A stretch of DNA of 64,000 nucleotides from Oegoconia quadripuncta (taxonomy: Eukaryota > Arthropoda > Insecta > Lepidoptera > Autostichidae): positions 12,022,657-12,086,656 of the forward strand of contig OX438757.1 in the NCBI GenBank assembly GCA_949316235.1, in the 5' to 3' direction. Under the pieces are notes generated by a model, which was not told where the DNA came from, made no database searches, and was given only the letters and a program-made list of their open reading frames with translations. The first letter of the stretch is position 1. Each line of letters begins with the position of its first letter. The position numbers were made by a program, and so were the translations under genes. Positions 44,472-54,973 of this stretch are shown here, piece after piece.

Positions 44472-44756
44472 TCACCATGACCATCATCATCAGCCCGTAA
44501 ACATCCCACTGCAGGGATATAGGCCTTCCCTCGTATTTGAAGGAGTATGGGCCGTAGTCCACCACGCTGGCCCAATGCATGCAGGTTTCCTCACGATCTT
44601 CCTTCACCGTTTAAGAGAGCAATCGAATAAAAATGCACATGAGTGGTTAAATTACATTTCAAAACTCATTGGTATCTACATGGCCTGCCTGGGGATCGAA
44701 CCCGGACATTCAAAATTGGGAGACCGCGTCTTAACCGCTGAGCCACCGACGCTAAT
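44472..44756 (-). mobile_element. SINE-D, full-length copy
   Basis: Plus orientation begins 'catgaccatcatcatcagcc', then 'cgtaaacatcccactgcagg', 'gatataggccttccctcgta', 'gcaggtttcctcacgatctt' and 'ggcctgcctggggatcgaac', and ends 'aaccgctgagccaccgacgc'. Both head and GAT tail are present, so this is one of the best references for the family. Confidence 0.92.
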
Positions 44757-45004
44757 ATTACTACAATGACTTAATCACGGCATATTTGCTGTAAAATAAT
44801 TTCATCCCATGAGACATCATCATATCTTGACGAAATGGGACCACGTCGAGAATATCTTCTTTCCAACACAAAAAAGAAAATTCATACGCGACCATTGAGA
44901 ACAAAACAACAAACAAATAAGCTAGTGCCTTTTGTACATCCTGTATCTAGTATGTATTTTACTTTTATGTGTACTCGTATGCAATAAATTATAAATAAAT
45001 AAAC
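44757..45004 (+). mobile_element. LINE-type 3' tail near 44930-45004
   Basis: 'ttttgtacatcctgtatcta', 'cttttatgtgtactcgtatg', then 'caataaattataaataaata', a polyadenylation-like signal with an AAATA-type tandem tail. It resembles the CR1-like tail at 62100-62253 but is diverged. The part before 44930 shows nothing. Confidence 0.5.
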
Positions 45005-45274
45005 AAGTTTTATAGAAGAGTGATAAGATATGTTTGCCTCCAGTTTACTGCAGCTTTAGTGTGATTAAGACTAAGTAGCCGCTGTGGGTGCAGTAAATCG
45101 CGTTCACAACTAACTTAAAAACAAAAGAGACTTTTTTTTGTGACAAACGGATCCTTGGCCATACACACAGCACACTAAGCAACTAAGCTTGTAATAGGGA
45201 TAACTGATGGTGATATACTAATACAAATTGTTTGTATAATACTACTGTTTTTTTTGTAATACATACTGTAAATT

Positions 45275-45402
45275 AAACATCCATAACTCGAGTACACATA
45301 TCCGTATTCATCATTCAAATATATGCCCCTAGCGGGATTCGAATCCACGACCTCTAGCTAGAGATAGAGACTCTGACGTACTATCTCTAACGAACTAACG
45401 AA
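45275..45402 (-). mobile_element. SINE-C, head-side fragment
   Basis: Plus orientation: 'aacatccataactcgagtac', 'catatccgtattcatcattc', 'tatatgcccctagcgggatt', 'cgaatccacgacctctagc'. The head beyond the B box is rearranged (a run of 'tagagatagagactctgacg'). Confidence 0.75.
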
Positions 45403-45619
45403 GTGTCAATTGTCAATACTTCAAAATTCATTTGATCATCTTGTCAACGATTAATGTCTCATTTTGAAATATGAACGTAATTAAGTACACCAAGCCATTC
45501 CTTAACAATAACATACATTACATATGTATGTATAGATAATCCATAGTCAGTGTCAATAGTTGTATATATACTGGAACCGTATTATGAAATCTTATGTGAC
45601 AGGACTTGGTGACTTTTTC
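45403..45619 (+). other. Intron DNA, no feature seen
   Basis: AT-rich spacer with a short run of 'atacattacatatgtatgta' near 45510-45530. Confidence 0.4.
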
Positions 45620-45927
45620 TTATTTTAATGCACAAAGATTGACGTCAATCACACCTGATGTTAAGTGAAGACGAGGCCGAAAGCGTACTCACCGGGAAAC
45701 CCCATCTTATTTGGGGAACTGGCATGGCACTGTATCTGACAACCGGAACACAACCATCTATTAACATTTCTCTTTGCCGGCAGATTTAGATAAGATGGTG
45801 GTAGGTAGCCAGACCGACATTCAAAATGCCCTGCCCCCAACCAAATCGAGTACTAAAGATGTATCCCGCTGGGGATCGAACCCACGACCTCTGAATGGTT
45901 GTTTACATTGAGCCATGGACACGGTTA
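45620..45927 (-). mobile_element. SINE-A, nearly full but diverged copy
   Basis: Plus orientation: 'gtcaatcacacctgatgtta', 'cgaggccgaaagcgtactca', 'atcttatttggggaactggc', 'gatggtggtaggtagccaga', 'gatgtatcccgctggggatc' and 'tttacattgagccatggaca'. About 15 bases of the head (around the usual 'attcgtaaacccaatg') are deleted. Confidence 0.88.
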
Positions 45928-46433
45928 AAACTCGACTTTGTATAAACGACTGATATGAACAGCAAGTAAATTTTTATAACTTTTATTTACATTATGTACG
46001 TATAAATGTAGATTTGTCTGGTGCATGTATTTAGCAAGATACGAGCTCGGTAGATATATGGAGCACGTGACCCAATGTCCTATTGATATTGTTCTAGGCG
46101 GAGCCGTACGAACGAACCCGTAAACTTTTCCAATATCGGCGCTGTGTCGAGTGCACGCAAACAAATTGCATCTGTCGCTAAATTCACGGGCGTCGCCGGA
46201 ATTCGAACACTTGACGGGATCAATTTATATACAAAAAAACTCAATTTTACCCGGATATACAAAAAGTGATCCGGTTTCCACTACACAAACTGCGGAGATA
46301 CATTTTAGGGAGGATTCCAATTTTCAAAGCGTTACTTTTGAATCTCTCAGCTTATATCTAAAATTAAATCTGTATGTGTGTGATTTCTCTGTACTTTAAG
46401 TAAGTATAGGTACACTATTGCGGAATTTTTCAG
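45928..46433 (+). other. Intron DNA, no gene recognised
   Basis: A CG-richer patch at 46085-46210 ('gcggagccgtacgaacgaac', 'cacgggcgtcgccggaattc') carries short frames on both strands without motifs. One phrase, 'gtcgccggaattcgaacac', resembles a SINE B box in reverse, so a decayed SINE is possible. Confidence 0.35.
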
Positions 46434-46560
46434 GATGAAAAGTAGTATATGTCATTTTCCAGGCTACCTCGCGGCCCAATTTCAATATGATCGGTTCAGC
46501 AGTTTTTTGTGAAAAGTCCACAATCACACAGACAAAGTTACTTTCGCATTTATATTAGAG
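46434..46560 (-). mobile_element. Repeat-E-related fragment, minus orientation
   Basis: 'aaatttcattc'-like and 'gatcggttcagcagtttttt' words end in 'cacagacaaagttactttcg' and 'catttatattag', the typical outer end of the family (pattern 'actttcgcatttataatatt'). Confidence 0.6.
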
Positions 46561-46597
46561 TGACCCTACCTACTTGATTAATAATAATAATATTATA

Positions 46598-46792
46598 AAT
46601 GCAAAAGTTTGGATGTTTGTTTGTTGCTCAATCACGGCGAAACGGATGAACGGATTTGGATGAAATTTAGTATATAGATAGAACATACCCTGGATTAAGA
46701 CAGAATATTTTTTATCCCGATAAAGTGAGTAGTTCCCACCGGATAAACAAATTTCCGCGACAAAGTTATTCCACGCGGGCGGAAAACTAGTT
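46598..46792 (+). mobile_element. Repeat-E, well preserved copy
   Basis: 'gcaaaagtttggatgtttgt', 'tgctcaatcacggcgaaacg', 'gatgaacggatttggatgaa', 'ttttttatcccgataaagtg', 'ttcccaccggataaacaaat' and 'ttattccacgcgggcggaaa', then 'actagt'. It is in inverted orientation 40 bp after the fragment above, so the two might be parts of one inverted pair. Confidence 0.85.
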
Positions 46793-46875
46793 TTCAATAT
46801 AACCAACAGATTATAGTAAGAAGTTCTTGAAACCGAGAACCAGATACAGTGTTAGAAGAACCAATATCAGATATA

Positions 46876-47218
46876 TATTTTTTTTTATGCACAACGGGTT
46901 GTTACTTGACCTCAATCACACCTGATGTTAAGTGAAGACGAGGTCGAAAGTGGAAGCGTACTGACCCGGAAACCCCAACACATTTGGGGGACTGGCTATC
47001 TTATCTCTGACAACCGGAACACAACAATGCTATTAACATTGCTGCTTGGAGGCAGATTTAGATAAGATGGTGGTAGCTAGCCAGGCGGACATTTAAAATG
47101 CCCTACCACCAACCAAACCGAGTACTTTAACATGTACCCCGCTGGGGATGGAACCCGCGACCTCCGATTCGTAAACCCAATGTTGTTTACATTGAGCCAC
47201 AGAGGCGGAGGCGGCTAG
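46876..47218 (-). mobile_element. SINE-A, full-length copy
   Basis: Plus orientation begins 'ttttttttatgcacaacggg', then 'aatcacacctgatgttaagt', 'tttgggggactggctatctt', 'tggtagctagccaggcggac' and 'tgtaccccgctggggatgga', and ends 'ttgagccacagaggcggagg'. Confidence 0.93.
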
Positions 47219-48065
47219 ATTTAATATAATTTAAAAATTGTTTAAAGTTTACTTCGTTTAACATTTATTTGTCACTGACATACTGCACACAACCTGACTC
47301 TTTAAAAGTAATGACTGGCGAAATTTCTAATGATTACATTTAGTTATTTAGCTTTAGGAAACCATAAATTCCAATGCGTAGTTTTATTTGGCCATATTAG
47401 GAAAACATATAACATAACGTCCCCTCTGTCACATTCCCACTGATTACAATAAAAAAACACGAATTGCTGGGGGGCCTTTTTGTCTTCCGAGATAAAGTCA
47501 GTTTGTTAAACTAGGATCTTACCAATAATTTATTCTTTCGACAACAATGCTGCCTCCCCTTGTGTTGTTGTGTTTTACTGAACCCAGTTAAGGGACATTT
47601 TATGGACCCCTGGTAATCCCCCGACGTCCTTAAGGCCACATATCCTGCTTCGAATGTTCTGACAAGGAAAAATATATTTGTAAATGTCTCTCAGTGGATT
47701 GAATCATTTATATTTCACTTTCTGTACGAATTTGTTGAAGGAAATGGGAATTTTTTGATTGTCTACTTTATTACAGAAGCATTGGACAATTTAATGAAGA
47801 TTACTGTAGGATTATGAAAAAGCAGACGTAGTACTTTAATTTAGAACAAGACTGCTTTAAAAAAATGTCAAACTATGTGTGTATTTTAGTCATAATACTG
47901 ATCACATAAACTGAAATGTTCGAAATAACTTATGACCCCTGATTTCGAGATCGAGAGCATCGACCTTATCTCTGGAAGGTTATAGATGTAACTGGCAGCG
48001 GTATTACTTTCCACCAGATAACCTGCTTGATCGTTTATCACACCATCACACATTTCAAAGAATTT
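47219..48065 (+). other. Intron DNA, no gene recognised
   Basis: A less AT-rich block at 47530-47640 ('gctgcctccccttgtgttgt', 'ctggtaatcccccgacgtcc') has no frame or motif that I can name. Confidence 0.35.
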
Positions 48066-48215
48066 AAAAAAAAATCAAAATCAAAAATATTTTATTCAAT
48101 GTAGGATACAAAACTTATTGAAAGTCAACATGTTATTTTTTTTTAAACTACATCGCTTCACAAGGCGTTATGGTTAGGGAGAAGAAGCGACAAGAAACTC
48201 CGCAGCAATTGTCAC
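48066..48215 (-). mobile_element. LINE 3' UTR, second subfamily
   Basis: 'aaaaaaaatcaaaatcaaaa', 'tattttattcaatgtaggat', 'attgaaagtcaacatgttat', 'actacatcgcttcacaaggc', 'gaagaagcgacaagaaactc'. It matches 10696-10830 closely. Confidence 0.87.
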
Positions 48216-49580
48216 TTAATTGTCACGATTAGTTTTTCTCTGCATGCTAGCTAAATATTTCTGATGTGCAAGTCAATCGTATGTAGACAATAGTCATGGT
48301 CTAGTCTAATTCTAATTTTAATCTAATTTTAATGATAGGGTAAATATATGTAACAGGCAACTGCCAAAACGTAATGAAAATGGAAAAAAAGATAAATTAA
48401 TGTCAATTTCCGCGAGAAACGCATCAACCGAATGCAAATGTCTCTCGTGACGTCCTGGAAAAACTGACAGTCAAATTAAACCAATGTTATGTAAATCTCG
48501 TTCAAAAAGAGTGACTACGTTTCATGTTTTCATTTCATTTCAATCATTGGCTGCGTCTGTCATGTATATCGATGAGATTGAACTGATTAACGACTATATT
48601 ATACCGTGGATGAAAATAAATTAACGGTGTTAAACATTTTCCACTTCGGAATTAGATTTAGCGATCGCAGATTTAGGGCAATCCCTATACTGTACAGAGC
48701 TCATCAATGAGTATATGCTATTGTCGACTATATAGGTACTACGATAAAAGACAGGTTAATATTTTTTTCCAAGGAGTTACACAACCTCTTATAACGCTTC
48801 ACACATAAAGTTGAATATCTTAAAAATAGCTGGAGAAATTTCAAGCAAATATGGCTAGGAAGACTCTCAGACTAAGTTTTACGACTAAGACTGCGAATTC
48901 GACAAGACGCAGTTCCGAAACATGGCACTCCCACAAACTGAGTTTCGACGATATGCTGTTCCGGCAGACGGAATTTCGGTAAATGGAAATGTTTAGATAG
49001 GTGGAGCTCTCAAAAAACACACGCAAATTTTCAGGAGACGGTTACACAGATTTGTTCTTTGATGGACTGTGATTTGCATTAAATCAACTAAAACTAAACT
49101 AAAAAACTATCTGGTTTGAGACGGACAACGGACAACGCGGAATTGAAATAGGTATTACCTTCCTGATGTCAAGAGGGCACATACAAACAGAGACTGCCAA
49201 AAAGTTCAAACTTATATCTCCTTTTTTTGAGCTGATGTTTAAAACAGAATACCAATTAAAATAACGCATAAACAATTTACAACTCTCTCCCGCAAATTTG
49301 GTTTCGTGGTCCAGGTCCAGCACAATCTCCTCTCGTAAAGAGGAATTCTTTAGTAAGAATAGGTATGAAGTCCTATTCCCAACATCTACACAATCTTTTA
49401 TGTACTTAGTCTATTGGAATGACAGAAAATATCCATTACGGTTAAACTTTACATAACTAACACCTACACAAAAGCTTGCCGAAAGCCAGACCGAAAATGT
49501 TTCCACAAATATTTTGTCTAGCACGAAAAGCAACAAAAAATAATCGCACAATTCACAACAACATGAAAATAATTGTAAGT
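48216..49580 (+). other. Intron DNA, no gene recognised
   Basis: The block 48860-48985 repeats the phrase '(g)agtttcg/gaatttcg' and 'cgacaagacgcagttccgaa' but forms no clear array. Short minus-strand frames have no domains. Confidence 0.35.
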
Positions 49581-49770
49581 TGCTATCATCAATCAGGCAG
49601 CGGGGGTGACCCGAATTGGACGAACACAAAAACATGAGCGAGTGTCCGAACAATAGATGGCGCTGACGATCCGCCGCACACAACCAAAGATGGCCGCCGC
49701 CTTTTGGCGGGAATCACTGAAGCGAGTAATTGACTAAGGATACCTTTGTTACTTCGGCCGACCGGCCTAT
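49581..49770 (+). other. CG-rich patch with YY1/Pho-like motif
   Basis: 'aaagatggccgccgcc' at 49686-49701 is followed by 'ttttggcggg'. This contains the AAGATGGC core in a CG-rich setting ('ctgacgatccgccgcacaca') within AT-rich intron. Such a motif is typical near promoters or Polycomb-response elements; nothing else confirms either here. The 90-codon minus-strand frame starting in it has no domain. Confidence 0.35.
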
Positions 49771-50450
49771 CCGCTAGAATGTTTCATGTTTCACGATAAT
49801 ATTTCAAAATAATATGTATATGGTTATTGAAATAGGAAAAAATGTAATGTTAATTGTGTGGATATTTTTGCTAAAAGTCATCACGACGTGGACGCAACCA
49901 GACCGCAATAATGGTTTGGTTAGTGTATTGTCCAGTACTCGAAAATTATTATTACACATTGGGTTGAGATAAAATGAAACCTGTAGGCCGTTAAAATTGT
50001 TTGTTAGTGAGCACCATCACTTGATGGGCTATACTGCCCGTATTATTGCAAGAAAGGGCAGCAAAATAGGCTGATAGATAATGGAAGTTTCTTTGAAGGT
50101 ACTTGTTCGAAATGCCCTGACCTGGTTTATTTATGGCAATCTAAACTTCAAATTGAGAATAAAATGATTGTGCCTCGTTTTACATGTCTGTATGTATGTT
50201 ACCACCTATATTCTAAATGCCTCAGCCCATTTAGATAAATGAGATGTCGTTGGATTCGCACAATTCCCAGAATTGTTTTAGGTATAAGTCGTCATGTTAA
50301 ACCCAATATGGCGGACGCTAGCAACCATTTTGTCACACTTGACAACAAATAATTCCCTATTCTCTGAAAGAAATTCAAAAACAGTTATCAATCTGTTTAT
50401 TAAAAAATATCTAAATAACAACTTAAAAATATATATAAATATCCAATAAA
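49771..50450 (+). other. Intron DNA, no gene recognised
   Basis: AT-rich. The phrase 'cactgatgggctatactgcc' near 50020 and a 77-codon minus-strand frame at 50278-50511 (partly in SINE-C) carry no motif. Confidence 0.35.
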
Positions 50451-50720
50451 GTGTGTGTTTGTTGTAGTGGTTAGCAACTCTGACCACTATACCAAAAGGT
50501 TGCGGGTTCAAATCCCGCTAGGGGCATATGTTTGTGTGATGAATACGGACCCAAGTTATGGACGTTTTCATTTATAATAAGTATTTATTTACAAAAAAAA
50601 ATGTATTTATGTAGTATATCAACCATCTGGTATCCATAACACAAAGATGCTTACTGTGGACCTAGATGGCGGTGTCTGTTTGTGCAAAGACATTTATTAT
50701 TTATTTATTACTATTTATAG
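50451..50720 (+). mobile_element. SINE-C copy with damaged first bases
   Basis: 'gtgtgtttgttgtagtggtt', 'agcaactctgaccactatac', 'ggttgcgggttcaaatcccg', 'catatgtttgtgtgatgaat', 'gttatggacgttttcattta', 'catctggtatccataacaca' and 'gtggacctagatggcggtgt'. Complete apart from the first ten bases. Confidence 0.92.
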
Positions 50721-51043
50721 TTATTGATTTTGTTATTAATATTAAAACCCGACTGGTTTTAATATATTTTTTTAACAACCACGATCATTAAGGTAACGGC
50801 CAGTTAACTATTCAGTCCTTTATTATTACACGTGCTGTCCACAGTCAAGTTCGGCACGTGTCGGTCGTCGGCTCTTTGATGTCGTTCATCCATTTACACC
50901 TTTGACATTAAGCTTCCCTGAGATTGCCCTTTCCTTCAAAATTGTAAAGGGATTTCGGTTATATTCGCAGCTCTTATAAAAAAATAAACTCGATCAAGAC
51001 ATTCCGAGAACCCTATAAGGTTATTATTTTATCATACACTTAA
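50721..51043 (+). other. Intron DNA, no gene recognised
   Basis: Contains 'cacgtgctgtccacagtcaa' and 'cggcacgtgtcggtcgtcgg' (two CACGTG E-box words at 50829-50834 and 50855-50860). That is worth noting only as a possible bHLH site pair. Confidence 0.35.
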
Positions 51044-51048
51044 TTGAT

Positions 51049-51283
51049 TAACGACCGATTGGTGTCGTGGATAGTGACCCTGTCAGCGAAACCAACGTTT
51101 GCGGGTTCGAATTCCGCGACGGGTAAATGTTTGTGTGATGAATATGAACATTTATTCCTGGGTCATGGATGTTTATATAAATATTTATGTATGTTTATCC
51201 GTTATCTAGTATCCATAATACAAGCTTTGCTTATTTTGGGACTGGATGATTGGTGTAAGTGTCCGAAATATTTATTTATTTAA
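51049..51283 (+). mobile_element. SINE-B, full-length copy
   Basis: 'aacgaccgattggtgtcgtg', 'gatagtgaccctgtcagcga', 'gtttgcgggttcgaattccg', 'taaatgtttgtgtgatgaat', 'gttatctagtatccataata', 'gggactggatgattggtgta', ending in ATTT repeats. Very similar to 44131-44366, so both are fairly young. Confidence 0.93.
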
Positions 51284-51961
51284 TACCTCGTGTGTGAAGA
51301 AGAGAAAAATAAATACAGCCGAACATAGAACTCCCTTTTTGATTGAAGTCCGTTAAAAATTTTAAAGAATCCCCAGAATACAAATGATTTCAACATCCGG
51401 ATAGATAATCTCATACAAACAACTATCTCTTTATAATGACCTCTAATAGTGTAAATGTAGGTTTGTTCCCCATCCCGTGTACTTCTCTCAACCTTCGGTA
51501 AGGTTAGCTCGAAGAAATCTCTTTCAGAAATAAATTCAAACTCAAAGTATTCATTAAATAAGCTCACTTTTTGATTGTTTATCACTTACGGTGGACGGTA
51601 TAGAACGGTAGAGGTAACGTTTGCGATTAGAGGTTGTTTGTATGTGTGTGTGTGTATGTTACTTGTTGTCTTGTCTGTTATTATTATTGTCGAAATATTA
51701 AAAAAAATCGGACTGCGCGTTACTGAGATGCGTCCGGATGAAGACTGAACCGGAAAATGCCGTCAAACGCGTGACACCCGTCGTTTTTGTCGGGGTTAAA
51801 AATATAACTTCATGAGATAATATAGGGAAGAAGACAATCGCCTTCCAGAAAATTTTTGTATCTAAACCAATTTGCAAATCAAGCTTTCCACTATTCCAAT
51901 TTGACAAATAATTTCCAAATAGTTAATTGCTATAATCTGTTAAACTCGCTTGAAGAAGCAC
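51284..51961 (+). other. Intron DNA; unexplained minus-strand frame 51280-51585
   Basis: The minus-strand frame (101 codons) reads MINNQKVSLFNEYFEFEFIS and then ERDFFELTLPKVERSTRDGE. It has reasonable composition but no family I know, and it is not flanked by splice sites. I leave it unassigned. A short GT repeat lies at 51641-51658. Confidence 0.3.
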
Positions 51962-52290
51962 TCGTGCAGCAGTCGCATTCACTACTTGTTTTCGATTAGC
52001 GAAGTTAAGCAATGTCTGGCGCGATCAGCTCTTGGATGGGTGAGTACTAGTGGTATTTTAATACGAGTGTTTCCGTGCTTCGGTGGGCACGTTAAACAGT
52101 CAGTCCCAGTTGTTTTCAATTGAAGGCAGTCGGCGGCAACACTGACTGTCAGGTGGCCACTCGTCTGACACAAATCTACTAATCCGCACTGGGTCCGCGT
52201 GGTGGATTATGGCCCATACCTTCTCCCAGTGAGAGGAGGCTGTGCCCCAAGAGTGAGAGCATGTAAGGCTGTTGGTGAATTGCTATAATG
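51962..52290 (+). mobile_element. SINE with a 5S rRNA-derived head (SINE-5S)
   Basis: The head at about 51985-52042 reads 'ttttcgattagcgaagttaa', 'gcaatgtctggcgcgatcag' and 'ctcttggatgggtgagtact'. This follows the middle of animal 5S rRNA, including the box A (aagttaagca), the intermediate element (gcgcg.tcag) and the box C (cttggatgggtga) that recruit TFIIIA/TFIIIC. The body then has 'ggcggcaacactgactgtca', 'acaaatctactaatccgcac', 'gtccgcgtggtggattatgg' and 'cagtgagaggaggctgtgcc'. It is too diverged to be a functional 5S gene. A headless relative lies at 19713-19830. Confidence 0.82.
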
Positions 52291-52870
52291 ATAAAAGCCA
52301 TTTTCCCCTTCATCGATTGGATATTCCAGTTAGAATAGCGGGAAGCACCCCTATTTTTGTAATTCCATTTCAGTTAGGGGAAACGGATAATTACGTGATA
52401 GTCATAATATAATAATAACTTAACAAGGATTCCTACTGATTGTATGGCAACTTGATTGCGTCATATCACTTCGTTAGTTCCGCAAAAAACCTGGTTCATA
52501 AAATATAAGCAAGGTAGGGTAAGACCCACAAATTGGCTCCCCTATGTTCCTGTAATTACAAGCGTTTTACGGAACCCCTGCCAATATCCGACAACGACAT
52601 GCATTATTCGTATGCATCGGACGTGAACGAGTCCTATTTACAAGATAATAATGGCATTGGAAGGAATTTGATATTGAAAGAAGTTGAATGGAAAGCTTCG
52701 ATGTTAGGAAGTTTATTCGTAGTTAAAAATTTGTAGCATCTAGAATGCGATCTCGTTATCTTGACTTATTTTTAAAGTTCAGTGAATATCAATCTGCTCA
52801 GTAGTTTTAAATCCCAGACTAGAAAACATGTGTGTACGTTTGTAATCTTGATAGAATTATATATATACTC
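52291..52870 (+). other. Intron DNA, no gene recognised
   Basis: A plus-strand frame of 67 codons (52533-52736, MAPLCSCNYKRFTEP...) has no motif and no splice support. Confidence 0.35.
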
Positions 52871-53193
52871 GATGAGTTTTTTAGCGTAAGGAAAAAAATA
52901 GGGCATATTAGGCAAGTGAAATAGAAGGTATTGGCGGTAGTTTATTTATTTTTCCCGAAACTATCATAGAATAAAGCGTTAATAGTGTCATTTGACGGTC
53001 GCGTATGGCTACAAACATAACATCATTAAATTAAATAAATAAAGAAAACTTGAAGAAAATATGAGTTCCAAATAAATTTCGCATGATAGGAACCCTACGA
53101 ATCCCGCCAGTCGCATATCAAAACTCGAACGGCGAGGGCGTTTTTGAAAAAAAAAACTACCTAATAAAAAAAAATAACGGTAAAAAACTCATC
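52871..53193. mobile_element. MITE-G, copy 2
   Basis: Left end 'gatgagttttttagcgtaag' and right end 'aacggtaaaaaactcatc' are inverted repeats. The centre shares 'aaactatcatagaataaagc', 'tttgacggtcgcgt', 'atgagttccaaataaatttc', 'gcatgata' and 'cgccagtcgcatatca' with copy 1 at 12937. The right arm is shortened (about 25 bases missing compared with copy 1). Flanks are TATA-rich. Confidence 0.9.
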
Positions 53194-53207
53194 AGGTATA
53201 TATTATA

Positions 53208-53412
53208 TTCATCATCATCATTTGAGCCACAGGACATCCACTGCTGAACATAGGCCTCCCCCATAGAATTCCAGAGCAACCAACCGATTGAATTACCGGT
53301 CATCGGCCATCGGCTATATCAGTGACTTTGGTTCGCCTAAGGATTTCTTCATTCCTGATTCGACCACGTAGTGGGATGCCGAGCATCGCCCTCTTCGTAG
53401 CTCGTTACTCCA
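53208..53412 (-). mobile_element. RTE-like LINE fragment with 3' terminus
   Basis: The minus strand reads RAMLGIPLRGRIRNEEILRR, then TKVTDIADG, the conserved C-terminal block of RTE-like proteins. After a deletion it ends with 'gcctatgttcagcagtggat' and 'gtcctgtggctcaaatgatg' and GAT units at 53208-53222. The plus-strand frame of 149 codons starting at 53322 is partly its antisense. Confidence 0.82.
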
Positions 53413-54720
53413 CAAGTCATCAGTATTATGATGAAATAAATTATAGTCAACTGAAATTTTCAATAACTTTGGTTTCCTCGCTTTCAGGAACAGTTTACTT
53501 TCAAATTATAACAAGTCTCTTCGAGTTAGAGCGTATTGTATGGTTACACACATCTGGTCTCAGTAGACTCTACCACCAGTGCACACAGATTCTCTACTTC
53601 TTATACAAATTAAGATATGTCATTCATTACAAATTCAAACATCCGAAAATAATTAAACACTGTTATGGACCTATTCTGTATCCTTTCTCCGGCTTCCTCG
53701 TAGCATCTGTCCATGTCTCTCGGACGGCAGTATATCGCATCCAGCCGCGGGCGACCGTCCGAACTTCCTAAAAGTTCCCTGATTAAAACCACCGACTCTA
53801 GTTTGCACCGAATAATTAACCCGCCAGAACTAATTGTAGTCGAAATTGTCCACTCCATTTTTAGCTATCTGTGTATCTAATAGCCCCCATAATACTCGGG
53901 AAAATTAGTAGATTAAAAAGTTACCGGTTAGTTGCTTGGTCGCTACTTTTAAAGTAGCTAATAACTTTCTTTTTATATTGTAGTTTTGAGTTGCTAGGCA
54001 AGTATTTGTTCAATACTTTTACAGGTCAACAAAATTGGTGAAAACCCGTTCAGAAGGCGAAAAATATGGTTGCGTTCACAATATGTTCGGATCACAACAC
54101 GAAACTGCTATTAAAACTTCGAAAATCGGCTATTACGAAGCCTATTGTAATATCAATTCAAACCGTACCTTAGCTAACTGACTCCACCCAAAGTTTGTTC
54201 TGTTAAATCTCAAAAACATTATGTACTAGCGGCTATTCTAGCTTTATAATTGAGAAAGTTTTCACCATAATTTCTTTATGAAATTTTCGTGCCAAATATC
54301 TTAATTAACGGTGAGAGGAGTTTTGCAATTATGTCAAAGCGCAGGTATGCCCTGGCAAGCTTAATGAATTGCCACAACTTCACTCACAATTCAACGTAAA
54401 ATTGTGTATGTACTGGTGACGTCACTTCGACATTAATTCTGTAAACTACCCTCAACTAACCAACTTGTAGAATTAAGCCGTTAAATATGACTAATCGAGC
54501 TATTACTGTCACACAGCGCGATAAAATAGCTTGAAATATTTTCGCGATATTATATTCTTATCTCTTTGTTGGATCAGTCGTAAATAGTAACTTTACAAAT
54601 TGGATACTACTATAGATTTGGACTGAGTGTTATTGAGGCCATTTTAGAACTATAAGCCATTTTAAAATGATTTGTTTGTAAACACGAAGTTGGATTACAA
54701 AGTTCTTTCACATCTGTGTT
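53413..54720 (+). other. Intron DNA, no gene recognised
   Basis: The plus-strand frame to 53771 and the minus-strand frame 53610-53858 overlap in antisense and share no motif with known proteins. A CG-richer part occurs at 53690-53770 (agccgcgggcgaccgtccga). Confidence 0.35.
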
Positions 54721-54721
54721 A

Positions 54722-54773
54722 TAGTGGTTACACCTATGTGGTGCTATAAACAAGTACCACATAGGTACCACTA
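54722..54773. repeat. Small hairpin, ~18-bp stem
   Basis: 'tagtggttacacctatgtgg' (from 54722) pairs with 'ccacataggtaccacta' (to 54773). There are two extra bases in the left arm and a loop of about 13 bases. It could be a relic of a small transposon or an RNA hairpin in the intron. Confidence 0.75.
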
Positions 54774-54973
54774 ATATAATACCGCAAATAATTTAAAGAA
54801 TCGCCTCTCCTTATAAAAATCAATCAAAGAAGGATATAGCCAACTGTAATTTTTTTTATATAAATTTGATTTTGGATTGACGATTGGAATAAATCCTCAT
54901 AGCTCACATTCAGCCCAGCCTAGCTATTTTGACTAGCAATATCGCAGACAAAGCACAGGAAAATCATTAAACA
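54774..54973 (+). other. Intron DNA, no feature seen
   Basis: Short AT-rich spacer leading to a Repeat-E-like copy. Confidence 0.4.

Noticed and set aside
38513..47218. CRISPR-like or satellite array from the many similar SINE-A copies
   Set aside because: Copies are dispersed, in both orientations, with poly-A tails and target duplications, which is typical of retroposons.
51280..51585. 101-codon minus-strand frame (MINNQKVSLFNEYFEF...)
   Set aside because: Composition is plausible, but I recognise no family, and the 3' end overlaps the tail of a SINE-B. Left unassigned.
51980..52060. Functional 5S rRNA gene
   Set aside because: Only the central part follows 5S rRNA, with many changes, and a SINE body follows directly.
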